From contig NZ_JAPMIU010000003.1 in the NCBI RefSeq assembly GCF_026410505.1, forward strand, positions 62,001-126,000: 64,000 bases of DNA, given 5' to 3'. The DNA is from Frateuria hangzhouensis. GTDB lineage: Bacteria; Pseudomonadota; Gammaproteobacteria; Xanthomonadales; Rhodanobacteraceae. Below the pieces are notes generated by a model. That model saw only the letters and a program-made list of their open reading frames with translations. It ran no database searches and had not been told where the DNA came from. Positions 19,701-29,484 of the stretch are shown here, piece by piece; the first letter of the stretch is position 1; every line of letters starts with the position of its first letter. The position numbers were made by a program, and so were the translations under genes.

Positions 19701-21365
19701 TCAGTGCCCGGTCACGCGCTCCGCGGTCTCCTCGTCCGGCGGCACCAGCGGCTCGCACGGTTCGGCGCGCGCCTCCAGTTCGGCCGCCTCGATCGACGGC
19801 GTGCGCCAGCCGCACTTCAGGCCCCAGCCGTAGAAGAACAGGCCGGCTACCGCGACCACGGCCAGGTCCCAGCCGTAGGGCAGGTAGCCCTTGCCGCCGA
19901 AGGTGGTGCTGCCGCCCCAGGAGATCAGTGCGATCGTGGGCAGGTAGAACACCAGCCACCAGGCACCGCTCATCTGGCGTCCGAAGTCGTGCCAGCCGTT
20001 CTTGGCCTGGTAGTACAGGTACACCGGCAGGGCCACCACCATCAGCAGGATGATCTCGCCGGTCAGCGGCCACTTGGCCCAGTACAGCAGCTCCGTGGCC
20101 ATGACGAAGGCCACGCCCGCGAGCACCGGCAGGCCGGCCAGGCGCAGCGGGCGGTGCAGGCCCGGCGCGGTGCGGCGCAGAGTCATCACGCTGACCGGGC
20201 CAGTCAGGTAGGAGATGATCGTGGCCACCGAGATCACCGCCGCCAGCGTGCCCCAGCCGCGGAAGAAGAACAGGAACAGGAACGACACCACCAGGTTCAC
20301 CCACATCGCCGGCCGCGGCACGCCGTACTTGGGATGCACCGTGCCGAGGATGCGCGGCAGCGTGCCGTTGCGCTCCATGCCGTAGAGCATGCGCGCGGTG
20401 GTGGCGGTGTAGGTCATGCCGGTGCCGCTGGGACTGATCACCGCGTCGACGAACAGCAGCGTCGCCAGCCCGTGCAGGCCCAGGATGATGGCCAGGTCGG
20501 CGAACGGCGAGCTGAAGTTGATCCCGTGCCAGCCGATGTTGGCCAGCATCTCGCGCGGCACCGCGCCGATGAAGGCGACCTGCAGCAACACGTAGATGAC
20601 GGTTGCCAGCAGGATCGAGCAGACGATGGCGAAGGGGATGCTGCGCCCCGGGTTGCGCGCTTCGCCGGCCAGGTTCACCGGGCTCTGGAAGCCGTTGAAG
20701 CTGAACACGATGCCGGCGATGGCCACCGAGGTGAGCACTGCCGCAAAATCGGTGGAGTGCGCGTCGCCATGGATGCCGACGCTGAAGTTTTCGGGGTGGA
20801 AACCGCTGGCGATCAGCAGAATGCCGGTGGCCGCCGGGATCACCAATTTGAACAAGGTGATGGCCGTATTGGAGCGCGCGAAAAGCTTGACGCTCCAGAA
20901 GTTGACCAGGAAGTAGGCCACCACCAGCACCGCGGCGATCAGCAGGCCGGCGGTACTCAGCTCGCCGTGGCCGCCGGGCATCTGGTGGTACAGGTCTTTG
21001 GCCCAGTCCCACTTCCAGGACGACATGTACTGCGCCGACGCTTCGGCCTCGACCGAGATCACCGAGACGATCGCGATCCAGTTGGCCCAGGCGGCAATGA
21101 AACCAACCAGAGATCCGTGCGAATAGTGTCCATAGCGCACCATGCCGCCGGATTCGGGAAACATCGCCCCCAGCTCGGCGTAGGTCAGCGCGATGGTCAT
21201 GATGATCGCCGCGCCGATCACCCAGGCCCAGATCGCGCCGGGCCCGGCCAGCTGCGCCGCGCGCCACGCGCCGAACAGCCAGCCCGAACCGATGATCGAG
21301 CCGAGGCCGGTGAACATGAGCGCTAATGGACCGACGTCACGCCGGATGGAAGTCTGGTTCGCCAT
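19701..21365 (-). CDS. APC-family amino acid permease
   Basis: 554-residue inner-membrane transporter with about twelve to fourteen hydrophobic helices. The N-terminus GPLALMFTGLGSIIGSGWLFG carries the APC substrate-binding glycine loop of helix 1, and the middle has FSFNGFQSPVNLAGEARNPGR. The pattern resembles proton-coupled aspartate or broad amino acid symporters; the substrate is not certain. The C-terminal tail is acidic (EAAELEARAEPCEP). Monocistronic, ended by the strong terminator downstream; convergent with hom. In the 21366-21641 gap upstream I see no gene or clear site. Confidence 0.92.
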   Translation of the reverse strand: MANQTSIRRDVGPLALMFTGLGSIIGSGWLFGAWRAAQLAGPGAIWAWVIGAAIIMTIALTYAELGAMFPESGGMVRYGHYSHGSLVGFIAAWANWIAIVSVISVEAEASAQYMSSWKWDWAKDLYHQMPGGHGELSTAGLLIAAVLVVAYFLVNFWSVKLFARSNTAITLFKLVIPAATGILLIASGFHPENFSVGIHGDAHSTDFAAVLTSVAIAGIVFSFNGFQSPVNLAGEARNPGRSIPFAIVCSILLATVIYVLLQVAFIGAVPREMLANIGWHGINFSSPFADLAIILGLHGLATLLFVDAVISPSGTGMTYTATTARMLYGMERNGTLPRILGTVHPKYGVPRPAMWVNLVVSFLFLFFFRGWGTLAAVISVATIISYLTGPVSVMTLRRTAPGLHRPLRLAGLPVLAGVAFVMATELLYWAKWPLTGEIILLMVVALPVYLYYQAKNGWHDFGRQMSGAWWLVFYLPTIALISWGGSTTFGGKGYLPYGWDLAVVAVAGLFFYGWGLKCGWRTPSIEAAELEARAEPCEPLVPPDEETAERVTGH

Positions 21366-21641
21366 CGAGGCCCCCTGTGTGCCAGGCGCTCAGCGCCAAA
21401 GGAGCGATGGTCGCAAAGTGCGCAGGCGATTGTCACCTGTGCCGGTCGCCCCGGGCAGATCGAATCCGCGCGAGGCCTTGGGAAGCCACTCCCCTCGGGG
21501 CCGCTTGGAAAAGCCGGCCGCCCTTGTGCAGGGCCGCCGTGGGCGCCGGATCGCTCCTCCGCGCAAATACCGGTGCATAGACCGCCTGGGGATGGTGCGC
21601 TGGCGCTACATCCGCGCATCCTGCCCGCAAGGGATCGGCAT

Positions 21642-24062
21642 TCATGCAGGCCGGCCAAACGATGGCGGACGGTCCGTCGGCGCCTTGCCGAATGCTTTGT
21701 TCGGCAAAGCCCCCATCTCGAACTCCAGCGTGCCACCGGCGGCCAGTTCCGCGTGGCTGATCCAGCTCTTCGTCCAGGGCTGCCCGTTCCAGCGCACCGA
21801 CTGGATGTAGGGCCTGTCCGCGCCGTTGCCGGTCGTGCGCACCACCAGCCGCCTGTCGCCCGCCAGCATGACCTCCGCGCGGTCGAGCAGTGGACTGCCG
21901 AACACGTAGTTGGTGCTGACCGGATCGACCGCATAGAGCCCCAGTGCGCCCAGCACATACCACGCGCTGGTCTGGCCGCAATCCTCGTTGCCGGCCAGTC
22001 CATCGGGTTCGGGCCGGTACATCTTCTCCAGCAGCATGCGCACGCGCGCCTGGGTCTTGTGGTGCGCGCCGGTGTAGGCATACAGGTAGGCCACGTGGTG
22101 GCTGGGCTCGTTACCGTGCGCGTACTGGCCGACCATGCCGGCGATGTCCGGCGGCGCGTCGCCCGGCAGCGTCGAGCTGGTCTCGAACAGCTCGTCCAGC
22201 TTGCGCTCGAACGCCTGCTCGCCGCCGAACAGCGGCATGTAGCCGTACAGGTCGTGCTGGTTGAGGAAGGTCGCCTCCCAGGCATTGGACTCGGTGAAGT
22301 CGCGCCACTTGTCGCCATGACCCATCGCGCGCGGATCGAACGGTTCCAGCCACTTTCCGTCGCTGCCGCGCGGACGCACGAAACCGAGCTTGCGGTCGAA
22401 CAGGTTGCGATAGTTGCGCGAGCGTTCGCGCAGGTGCGTTGCGTCCTCGCGCGCGCCGGCCGCTTCGGCCAGGCTCGCCATCGCCCAGTCGTCATAGGCG
22501 TACTCGAGCGTCTTGCTGGCGCCTTCCCATTCCTTGTCGCTGGGGATGAAGCCAAGCTTTCGGTAGTAGGTCAGGCCGCGGTAGTCGTCGTCCATCGCCC
22601 GCTTGCGATAGAGCGGCCAGGCCTTGGCGTAGTCGATGCCGGTGAAGCCCTTGGCCTGCGCCTCGGCGATTACCACGGCCGAGTGGTAGCCGATCATGCA
22701 GCCGGTCTCCACGCCCTGCAGCGGCCACACCGGCGGGCCGTCCGGGCTCTCCGCCGCCATCCGCACCAGGCCGTCGACCAGGTCGGGCACGCGTTCGGGC
22801 TGGAACAGCGTGAGCAGCGGGTGCAGTGCGCGGTAGGTGTCCCACAGCGAGTAGGTGCTGTAGTTGTGCCGGCCCTGCGGCAGCTCGTGAACCTTCAGAT
22901 CCATGCCGCGATAGCGGCCGTCGACGTCGCTGAACAGCGTGGGCGCGAGCATGGTGTGATAGAGCGCGCTGTAAAAGGTGCGCTTGACCGGCTCGGACGG
23001 GCTGTCGATGCGGATGCGCGAAAGCTCGCGCTCCCAGGTGTCGGCCGCCTGCTGCCGAACGCCCTCGAAGTCCCAGGCGGGCACTTCCGACTCCAGGTTG
23101 CGCCGCGCACCGTCGATGTCGACGGCCGAGATGCCGACCTTCACCAGCAACGGCTCGCGCGCGACGTCGCTGAAATGCAGCGCCGCCTTCAGGTGCTTGC
23201 CATGCGCCTTGCGCGAGCCGGTCGGCAGCGCCGTGTCCTCGGCGTACAGCGTGGTGCGCGCGACCGGGCGGGAGAGCTTCATGGCGAAATACACGTGGCG
23301 CCCGTTGGCCCACTGGTGCACGCGCCGGCTGCCGACCAGCAGGTCGTCGCCGATCAGCTCGAGCGTGGCATCGCTGACCTTGGCCGGCACCTTGGCATCG
23401 TCATGGAAGCCGTGCGCCAGGTCGACCAGCAGGTGGCCCTCGCCCTCGCCATGGAACGTGTAGCGGTGCAGGCCGGCGCGCAGCGTCGCGGTCAGCTCGG
23501 CGAGGATGTCGTGGTCGGTCAGGTGCACGCGGTAGTAGCCGGGCTGAGCCTGCTCGCCGTCGTAGCGCGAGCGGTAGCCGTGGCCGGGCGTACCGACTGC
23601 GTCGGACGGCAGCCGCGTGCTCGCGAACGCCGCTTCGTCGAAGTGCGACTGGTAGTTCCTGTCCGGCAGCCCGCGCTCGCCCGGCTTGAGCAGCACCGGC
23701 CCCTGGGCCGGCATCACCAGCACGTCCAGCATGTCGCTGGCGCCGGTGCCGGAGAGGTGCGTGTGCGAGAAGCCCATGATCGACCCGTCGCGCTGGTGGT
23801 AGCCCGAACAGGCGTCCCAGCCGGCGTCGTTGGTGTCGGGGCTCAACTGCACCATGCCGTAGGGAAGGGCGGCGCCGGGGAAGGTGTGGCCGTGCCCGCC
23901 GGTGCCGACGAACACGTCGACGAACCGGGAGACGCCCCCGGCGGCGCCCATCGATGCGTCAGCGGCACCCGACCGGCTCATCGCGAAGCCCGGCAGCGTG
24001 CCGGCGCCGCCCAGTGCGGCCAGGGCGCCCATGCCTTGCAGGAAGCGTCTGCGGGTCACCAT
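21642..24062 (-). CDS. GH92 alpha-mannosidase with twin-arginine signal
   Basis: 806-residue calcium-dependent exo-alpha-mannosidase family, usually acting on alpha-1,2 linkages of N-glycans or mannans. The N-terminus TRRRFLQGMGALAALGG is a Tat export signal. Family motifs: VGTGGHGHTFPGA, YGMVQLSPDTN, MGFSHTHLSGTG, YSLWDTYRALHPL, GCMIGYHSAVV, GNEPSHHVAYLY and GNEDCGQTSAWYV. Last gene of the operon cutC - GH2 - GH125 - GH92; 63 bp after GH125 with AGGAGAA before its ATG. A second GH92 with a Sec signal lies at 48672. Confidence 0.95.
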   Translation of the reverse strand: MVTRRRFLQGMGALAALGGAGTLPGFAMSRSGAADASMGAAGGVSRFVDVFVGTGGHGHTFPGAALPYGMVQLSPDTNDAGWDACSGYHQRDGSIMGFSHTHLSGTGASDMLDVLVMPAQGPVLLKPGERGLPDRNYQSHFDEAAFASTRLPSDAVGTPGHGYRSRYDGEQAQPGYYRVHLTDHDILAELTATLRAGLHRYTFHGEGEGHLLVDLAHGFHDDAKVPAKVSDATLELIGDDLLVGSRRVHQWANGRHVYFAMKLSRPVARTTLYAEDTALPTGSRKAHGKHLKAALHFSDVAREPLLVKVGISAVDIDGARRNLESEVPAWDFEGVRQQAADTWERELSRIRIDSPSEPVKRTFYSALYHTMLAPTLFSDVDGRYRGMDLKVHELPQGRHNYSTYSLWDTYRALHPLLTLFQPERVPDLVDGLVRMAAESPDGPPVWPLQGVETGCMIGYHSAVVIAEAQAKGFTGIDYAKAWPLYRKRAMDDDYRGLTYYRKLGFIPSDKEWEGASKTLEYAYDDWAMASLAEAAGAREDATHLRERSRNYRNLFDRKLGFVRPRGSDGKWLEPFDPRAMGHGDKWRDFTESNAWEATFLNQHDLYGYMPLFGGEQAFERKLDELFETSSTLPGDAPPDIAGMVGQYAHGNEPSHHVAYLYAYTGAHHKTQARVRMLLEKMYRPEPDGLAGNEDCGQTSAWYVLGALGLYAVDPVSTNYVFGSPLLDRAEVMLAGDRRLVVRTTGNGADRPYIQSVRWNGQPWTKSWISHAELAAGGTLEFEMGALPNKAFGKAPTDRPPSFGRPA

Positions 24063-24125
24063 GTCGAGTTCTCCTGTGGGTGGTGGGCGGCAACACGGAT
24101 GCCGGCCCTGGGGTGGAAATCGGAC

Positions 24126-25556
24126 TTACGGATGGCGCAGCAGCGCGGGCTGCGTATCGGCGAGCTTGACGATGAGCTCGCCGAACAGGCTGTTGGCCCA
24201 GGCGAACCAATCGCGCGTGAAGTGCGCCGGATCGTCCTGGTCGAACGCCTCGTGCATGAAGCCGGTGCCGGCGTCGGTGTCGCGCAACCAGCGCAGGCAC
24301 TGGCGGATCTCGGCCGGGTCACTGCTGGTCAGCGCGCGCATGGTGATCGCCATCGGCCAGATCATGCGCAGGCCCTCGTGCGGGCCGCCGATGCCCTCGG
24401 CCGCGGTGCCGCGGAAGAAATACGGGTTCCGTTCGCTCCAGGCGCGCGCGCGGGTGCGCCGGTAGAGCGGATCGTCCGCCGCGCAGCAACCCAGGTAGGG
24501 CAGGCTGAGCAGGCCCGGCGCATTGGCGTCGTCCATGAACAATCGGTTGCCGTAGCCATCGATCTCGTAGGTCCAATAATCGCCGTCGGTGTCCGGCTCG
24601 CGGCCGTCGCGGTGGGTCGCCTGTGCCACTTCGTCGGCCAGCGCCGTGCAGTCGTCGGCGAAGGCGGTGTCGTGATGGATCGCGCGGGCCATCGCCGCCA
24701 GCTGGCGCAGCGACACCACGGCGAACAGGTTCGCCGGCACGAACAGCGGATACACGCACGCATCGTCCGAGGGCCGGAAGGCCGAATGGATCATGCCGTT
24801 GGGCCGCGTGGGGTTGCCGTAGCCCTCCAGCGCCAGCGTTTCGGTGGGCCGGTCGGTGGTGCGCTGGAAGTGGTACGGGCCGCGGCCGTGTTTGCGTTGC
24901 TGTTCGCGGAACGTTTGCAGGACAAGGTGCATGGCCGCGCGCCAGTCGTCGTCGAACGAGGCCGTGTCGCCGGTCGCCCGCCAGTAGCCGTGCGCCAGGC
25001 GGATCGGCCAGCACAGCGAATCGATCTCCCATTTGCGCTCGCCCACGCCGGGCTTCATGTCGGTCTGGTCCTGTCGCGCCCACGACAGCGGCTGCGCGTG
25101 CGGATCGGGCAGGAAGGCATTGGCGTAGGGATCGAGCCGGATGCAGCGCGCCTGTCGGCGGATCAGGCCATGGAACAGCCGCTGCAGCGCGCGGTCCTGT
25201 TTCGCCAGCGGAAGGTAGGGCGCGACCTGCGCGGAGGAATCGCGCAGCCACATCGCCTCGATGTCGCCGGTGATCACGAAGGTGTCCGGCTTGCCTTCCA
25301 GCGTGCCCAGCTCGACCGTGGTGTCGAGCGTGTTCGGATAGCAATTGCCGAACATCCAGGCGAGCTTGGGATCGCCGATGAGGGCCTGCACGCGCGCCAG
25401 CTCGCGTTCCACCGCGGCGCTGGCGAAGCGGCGCTTGCCCGGCGGCGGGCGCTTGCTGGCGTAGCGGGCCGGCGTGCGGGCGATGGCGACGTTGCCGAAA
25501 GCGCCGGCGGCCGCGGTGGTGCCGACCAGTTTGAGGAAGTCGCGGCGGGTGGTCAT
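24126..25556 (-). CDS. GH125 exo-alpha-1,6-mannosidase with twin-arginine signal
   Basis: 476-residue inverting glycosidase family that removes alpha-1,6-linked mannose. MTTRRDFLKLVGTT is a near-consensus Tat signal. Motifs: TGDIEAMWLRDSSAQVAPY, LDPYANAF, KPGVGERKWEIDSLCWPI, FRPSDDACVYPLFVPANLF, GPHEGLRMIWPMAI and FTRDWFAWANSLFGEL. The start overlaps the stop of the GH2 gene (ATGA), so translation is coupled. It would complement GH92 in dismantling branched mannose arms. Confidence 0.93.
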   Translation of the reverse strand: MTTRRDFLKLVGTTAAAGAFGNVAIARTPARYASKRPPPGKRRFASAAVERELARVQALIGDPKLAWMFGNCYPNTLDTTVELGTLEGKPDTFVITGDIEAMWLRDSSAQVAPYLPLAKQDRALQRLFHGLIRRQARCIRLDPYANAFLPDPHAQPLSWARQDQTDMKPGVGERKWEIDSLCWPIRLAHGYWRATGDTASFDDDWRAAMHLVLQTFREQQRKHGRGPYHFQRTTDRPTETLALEGYGNPTRPNGMIHSAFRPSDDACVYPLFVPANLFAVVSLRQLAAMARAIHHDTAFADDCTALADEVAQATHRDGREPDTDGDYWTYEIDGYGNRLFMDDANAPGLLSLPYLGCCAADDPLYRRTRARAWSERNPYFFRGTAAEGIGGPHEGLRMIWPMAITMRALTSSDPAEIRQCLRWLRDTDAGTGFMHEAFDQDDPAHFTRDWFAWANSLFGELIVKLADTQPALLRHP

Positions 25557-28225
25557 GGCGGGGTTCCCGTGGCATGCGCAAGATCCTGCACCTGCAGCGC
25601 CTTTCGCAGCGCTTCGGCCGAGGCCTTGCTGTCGACGTCCAGCGTGACCGGCTCGCCCTGCAGCAAGTCGAAAGCGTTGTCCGACAGACCGGCATCGAGA
25701 TCGCCGAAAGACACCCATACGTCGCGCGCCAGCGTGTCAGTGGCGAGCGTCAGGGTGTAGCCCTTCGCCGCAGGAGCGAGTTGCGCGTGGACACGCGGCT
25801 GCGGGAGGCGCAGATCCTTCGGCAGGGCGAAGAACACCAGGTTCCGCGAGACCGGCTTGCCGCTCTCGATGAGTTCAAAGACCGCGAACGTGGCGCGTGG
25901 GTCGGCGCCAGCGAGCAGTTGCGCATCGGTGTAATGGGCGACCTGCGTGCTCGCCAGCGGCGCCAGCGTCACGTCGTGGGCGTCCTCGCGCAACACCTTG
26001 CCGGCGAAGTCCATCAGCCGCAGCCGCCAGCGCGCGGCGAGCGGAGTGGTGCGGTCGGACACCAGCGAAACCGTGGTCGTCCCTTGATGCCGCAACGCCG
26101 CCACCAGCAACGGCGCGTAGAAGCGCCGGGCGCGGAACTGCAACGCCTTCCATCGCCCGTAGGAATCAATGCTCGACCAGGTCGCGCCCGGCCACAGGTC
26201 GTTGAGCTGCCAGTACAGCGAGCCCATCGACCGCGGCCGCGAGGCGCGCAGGTGTTCGGCCGCCAGCGCGATGCCGTCGGCCTGCATGACCTGGCTCAGG
26301 TACACCAGCGCGGGGAAATCCTTCGGCTCGCCGTACTCGCGGCGCACGTAGTCGAGCAGGCGCCGGTTGCCGTTGCCGCCGTCGAACTTCTGGTGCGCGC
26401 GCAGCACCGGCGAGTCCGCCTGCAACGGTTCCGTGCCGGCGAAGGCGCGGATGGTGCGCAGGTCCGGGAACGACTGCAGGCCGTACTCGGACTGGAAGCG
26501 TGACGTCACGTCCAGGTAGGCGGTCGCCGGTTTCGCTTCGCCAGACCACACGTCCCAGTAGTGGTAGTCGCCATCGTCCAGGCCGTTGGCGAATCCGTCG
26601 CCGCCCTGGCTGGGCGAGCTCGGCCAGTACGGCACGTCCGGATCGTGTTGCGTGACCACCTCGCGCAGCACGTCGCCGAAGAGTTCGCGCATGCCCTGCT
26701 CGATGCGTTCGTTTTCCGCCGGGGCGAGCGAGGCCTGCAGGGCCTTGCGGTCGCCCCAGGAGAGCCAGCTGCTCTGCACCTCGTTATTGCCGCACCAGAG
26801 CACGATCGAGGCATGGCCGGACAGGCGCTCGACCTGCTCGACCGCCTCCTGCCGCACGTTCGCCACGAACGCCGCGTCGCGCGGCGGGATCGCGCCGCCG
26901 AACATGAAGTCCTGCCAGATCATCAGGCCCATGCGATCGGCCATCGCGTAGAAGGCGTCGGGCAGGTAATAGCCGCCGCCCCACACCCGCAGCATGTTCA
27001 TGTTGGCCGCGCGCGCGGACTCGAGCGTCCGGCGCATCCGCGCCTCGTCCACGCGGGCGGGGAAGCTGTCGAACGGGATCAGGTTGGCGCCCTTGGCGAA
27101 GATCGGGATGCCGTTGACGACGAACGCGAAACGGCGGCCCCAGCGGTCCCTGTCCCGACGAAGCTCGATCGTGCGCAGGCCGATCTGGCGCGAGCCTTCG
27201 TAAAGCGGCTTGCTGCCGTCGCCCAGGCGCACGCGCACCGTGTACATGTCCTGCGCGCCGTAACCGGCCGGGTACCACCGTTTCGGGTGCGCGATCCTCA
27301 CCGGCACGCCGAGGCGATGGTGGCCCGCGACCACGTGGACCTCCGCGACCTGCTGCGCGATCGGCTGGCCGTCTGGCCCGAACACGCTGATCTGCGCGGG
27401 GAGCGAGGCATCGCCGTCCGCGTCGACGTCCAGTTGCACGTCCAATTGTGCGGCCCGCGCATCGAGACCCTTCTGCGCGACGTGGAAGCCGGCCACGCGC
27501 AGCCCATCCCAACTCTCCAGATGCACGGGCTGCCAGATGCCCTCGGTGACGATGCGCGGACCCCAGTCCCAGCCGTACTGGTAGGCGGCCTTGCGCACGT
27601 AGTTGGCCGTCTGCAGGCCCTTGGGCTCGTCGCCGAAGGCCGAGTCGAACTCGCCCGGCAACGCGTACGGCTGCCGTTTGAGCCACGGCTGCAGGCGCTT
27701 GATCGGCGAGTACAAGCGGACTTCGAGCGTGTTGGCGCCGGCGTGCAGCCAGGGTTTCGCGGACGCTGACCAGCGCCGGAACATGTTGTCCGCGTCGAGC
27801 AGCTTGTGCCCGTTGAGGTAGACCTCCGCAAAGGTATCCAGCCCGTCGAACACCAGCTCGGCATGCCGGCGCCCGAGCGTGGCCTGGTCGACGTCGAAGC
27901 GGGTGCGATAGACCCAGTCCGACAGGCCCACCCACTGGATCGCCGCCTCGTTGCGCCCCACGAAAGGATCGGCGACCAGGCCGGCCGCCATCAGGTCGGT
28001 CTGCACCGCGCCCGGCACCGTGGCGGGCATCCAGCGGGCCGCCTCCGGATGCGCCGACGCCTGGGCGTCGCCCGTCGCAAGGCGGACCTGCCATCCCTGG
28101 TCGAGGGTGCGCGTAGTCAGCGCCGCCGCCCCGGCGGTGGCTGGCAGCAGCACCAGCAGGGTGGCCGCGAAACCGGCGAGGCGTGGATTCAAACGCGTTC
28201 CCGTGGGCAGGGCCGGTGCGGTCAT
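25553..28225 (-). CDS. GH2 beta-mannosidase
   Basis: 890-residue retaining glycosidase with a Sec-type signal (LAGFAATLLVLLPATAGAAA). N-terminal sugar-binding domain (about 50-220), immunoglobulin-like domain, then a TIM barrel with acid/base Glu in LWCGNNEVQ and nucleophile Glu in FQSEYGLQSFP. GWDWGPRIVTEGIWQPV and MRVWGGG-like MLRVWGGGYYLPDAFY are typical of beta-mannosidases. The ATG at 28225 leaves 10 bp after cutC; a start at 28261 would overlap it. Would release the beta-linked core mannose of N-glycans after the alpha-mannosidases act. Confidence 0.92.
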   Translation of the reverse strand: MTAPALPTGTRLNPRLAGFAATLLVLLPATAGAAALTTRTLDQGWQVRLATGDAQASAHPEAARWMPATVPGAVQTDLMAAGLVADPFVGRNEAAIQWVGLSDWVYRTRFDVDQATLGRRHAELVFDGLDTFAEVYLNGHKLLDADNMFRRWSASAKPWLHAGANTLEVRLYSPIKRLQPWLKRQPYALPGEFDSAFGDEPKGLQTANYVRKAAYQYGWDWGPRIVTEGIWQPVHLESWDGLRVAGFHVAQKGLDARAAQLDVQLDVDADGDASLPAQISVFGPDGQPIAQQVAEVHVVAGHHRLGVPVRIAHPKRWYPAGYGAQDMYTVRVRLGDGSKPLYEGSRQIGLRTIELRRDRDRWGRRFAFVVNGIPIFAKGANLIPFDSFPARVDEARMRRTLESARAANMNMLRVWGGGYYLPDAFYAMADRMGLMIWQDFMFGGAIPPRDAAFVANVRQEAVEQVERLSGHASIVLWCGNNEVQSSWLSWGDRKALQASLAPAENERIEQGMRELFGDVLREVVTQHDPDVPYWPSSPSQGGDGFANGLDDGDYHYWDVWSGEAKPATAYLDVTSRFQSEYGLQSFPDLRTIRAFAGTEPLQADSPVLRAHQKFDGGNGNRRLLDYVRREYGEPKDFPALVYLSQVMQADGIALAAEHLRASRPRSMGSLYWQLNDLWPGATWSSIDSYGRWKALQFRARRFYAPLLVAALRHQGTTTVSLVSDRTTPLAARWRLRLMDFAGKVLREDAHDVTLAPLASTQVAHYTDAQLLAGADPRATFAVFELIESGKPVSRNLVFFALPKDLRLPQPRVHAQLAPAAKGYTLTLATDTLARDVWVSFGDLDAGLSDNAFDLLQGEPVTLDVDSKASAEALRKALQVQDLAHATGTPP

Positions 28226-28235
28226 GGCGATCCCG

Positions 28236-28994
28236 CTACGGCGACGCCGTGGGCGCGGCAAGGTTCTGCAGCGCCGAAACCAGGGCGCGTACCTCCGCCG
28301 CGTCGCTGCGCCACTCGCCGCCTGCCATGTCGTCCAGCCCGGCGTGGCGATGGTTCATGCCCGAGGGCAGTGCACGCCTGGCCGAGGCATGGAACTCGCG
28401 CGCCCCGGTCGCCCGGGCGAGCGCCGCGATGTTTCCGGCGCTCACGCCGGCACCGGGCATCACCACCAGGCGGCCGGCCGCCTGCTCGACCCGTGCCCGC
28501 ACCGCCGCCGCGCCTTCGATCGCACTGGCCCGCGCCCCGGAAGTGAGCACGCGCTCGCAACCCAGTCCGATCACGGCCTCCAGCGCCTGCGCCGGATCGG
28601 CGACCATGTCGAACGCGCGATGGAAGGTGACGCCCAACGGCCCGGCGGCACCGACCAGCGGCCGGCACCGCGCCTGGTCGACCCGCCCGTCCGGATCCAG
28701 CACCCCGAGCACCACGCCGTCGCAACCCAGCGCCACGCAGGCCTCGATGTCGCGCAGCATCACCTCGCACTCGAAATCGTTGTAGAGGAAGTCGCCCGCG
28801 CGCGGGCGGATCAGCACGTACAGCGGGATCGCCAACCGATCACGCGCGGTGGCGATCTCGGCGTAGGAGGGTGTCACACCGCCCAGTTCCAGTGCCGCGC
28901 ACAACTCGATCCGCCCGGCGCCGCCTTCCTGCGCGGCCAGCGCGGAGGCGACCGAGTTGGCGGCGACTTCGAGCAGGGCGGCGGGTGCAGACAT
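28236..28994 (-). CDS. cutC: CutC-family TIM-barrel protein
   Basis: 252 residues with CutC signatures: ELCAALELGGVTPSY, VLIRPRAGDFLYND, GCDGVVLGVLDPDGRVD, GVTFHRAFDM, LGCERVLTSGARASA and VMPGAGVSAGNI. The family was named for copper homeostasis, but the biochemical role is not settled. Here it is the first gene of a mannosidase operon, which suggests a carbohydrate or glycan-linked role; that is inference. The ATG at 28994 starts the conserved region; an upstream in-frame start exists. A LacI-like palindrome lies 98 bp upstream. Confidence 0.9.
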   Translation of the reverse strand: MSAPAALLEVAANSVASALAAQEGGAGRIELCAALELGGVTPSYAEIATARDRLAIPLYVLIRPRAGDFLYNDFECEVMLRDIEACVALGCDGVVLGVLDPDGRVDQARCRPLVGAAGPLGVTFHRAFDMVADPAQALEAVIGLGCERVLTSGARASAIEGAAAVRARVEQAAGRLVVMPGAGVSAGNIAALARATGAREFHASARRALPSGMNHRHAGLDDMAGGEWRSDAAEVRALVSALQNLAAPTASP

Positions 28995-29089
28995 CAGGGC
29001 ACCGGACCGCGAGCGGCGACGGTCGCAACGCGCGTGGTGCAAGCGGATGCGCTTGGGGACGGGTGCGGATGGCCCACGATGGTCTGCCG

Positions 29090-29105
29090 TTTAGATCGAT
29101 CTATA
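29090..29105. promoter_or_regulatory. LacI-type palindrome before the cutC-mannosidase operon
   Basis: TTTAGATCGATCTATA contains the perfect palindrome TAGATCGATCTA (29092-29103) with the central CG typical of LacI-family operators. It matches 12 of 16 positions of the operator repeated at the LacI locus (48295 and 48642). Probable control site for cutC and the three glycosidases. Confidence 0.55.
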
Positions 29106-29434
29106 TGGCAAGGTAGCATCGCCCGCCAAGGCGTGCATGCCGCATTGCAGTAATCCGTCGGCGGCTGGCCGAGTGACCCGCCGCCTGTCGCCGGGTTGGC
29201 CGCGCCGGGCATGTCCGCGGCTGGGACGCCGGCCGTGCATGACGGCTCAAGTGCGAGGAAAAACTCGAGAACCCGGGTGCTGCGGGAGGAAGTCACGGGG
29301 AGGGGAGGTGGTTCGACCTCGCTACTCCCTGTTGCCTGGGCGTCGCAACGCACCGCTTAAATGGTTCTGCTTCCGACCCATAGCGGACATCCGCTGATCA
29401 CCCACCACGAATCAGCTGACCTTGATGGAGCTAT

Positions 29435-29484
29435 CCCATCGAACGGATTTCGCCGAAGGCAGGGAGCGCCTTCCTTTCGATGGG
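29435..29484. other. Nested hairpin upstream of the autotransporter
   Basis: CCCATCGAA (29435-29443) pairs with TTCGATGGG (29476-29484), and inside it GAAGGC (29455-29460) pairs with GCCTTC (29468-29473). Could be a structured 5' leader, a terminator remnant or a repeat. No known family recognised. Confidence 0.45.

Noticed and set aside
21573-25760. A 1395-codon plus-strand open frame across the GH92 and GH125 genes
   Set aside because: It spans two well-supported minus-strand genes and their intergenic gap with no recognisable domain, so it is a GC artefact.
29137-29397. Small 86-codon frame ending FRPIADIR in the cutC-adhesin gap
   Set aside because: Arg/Pro/Cys-rich composition without ribosome site. 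Its end looks like a chance translation of an intergenic repeat-like sequence rather than a gene.
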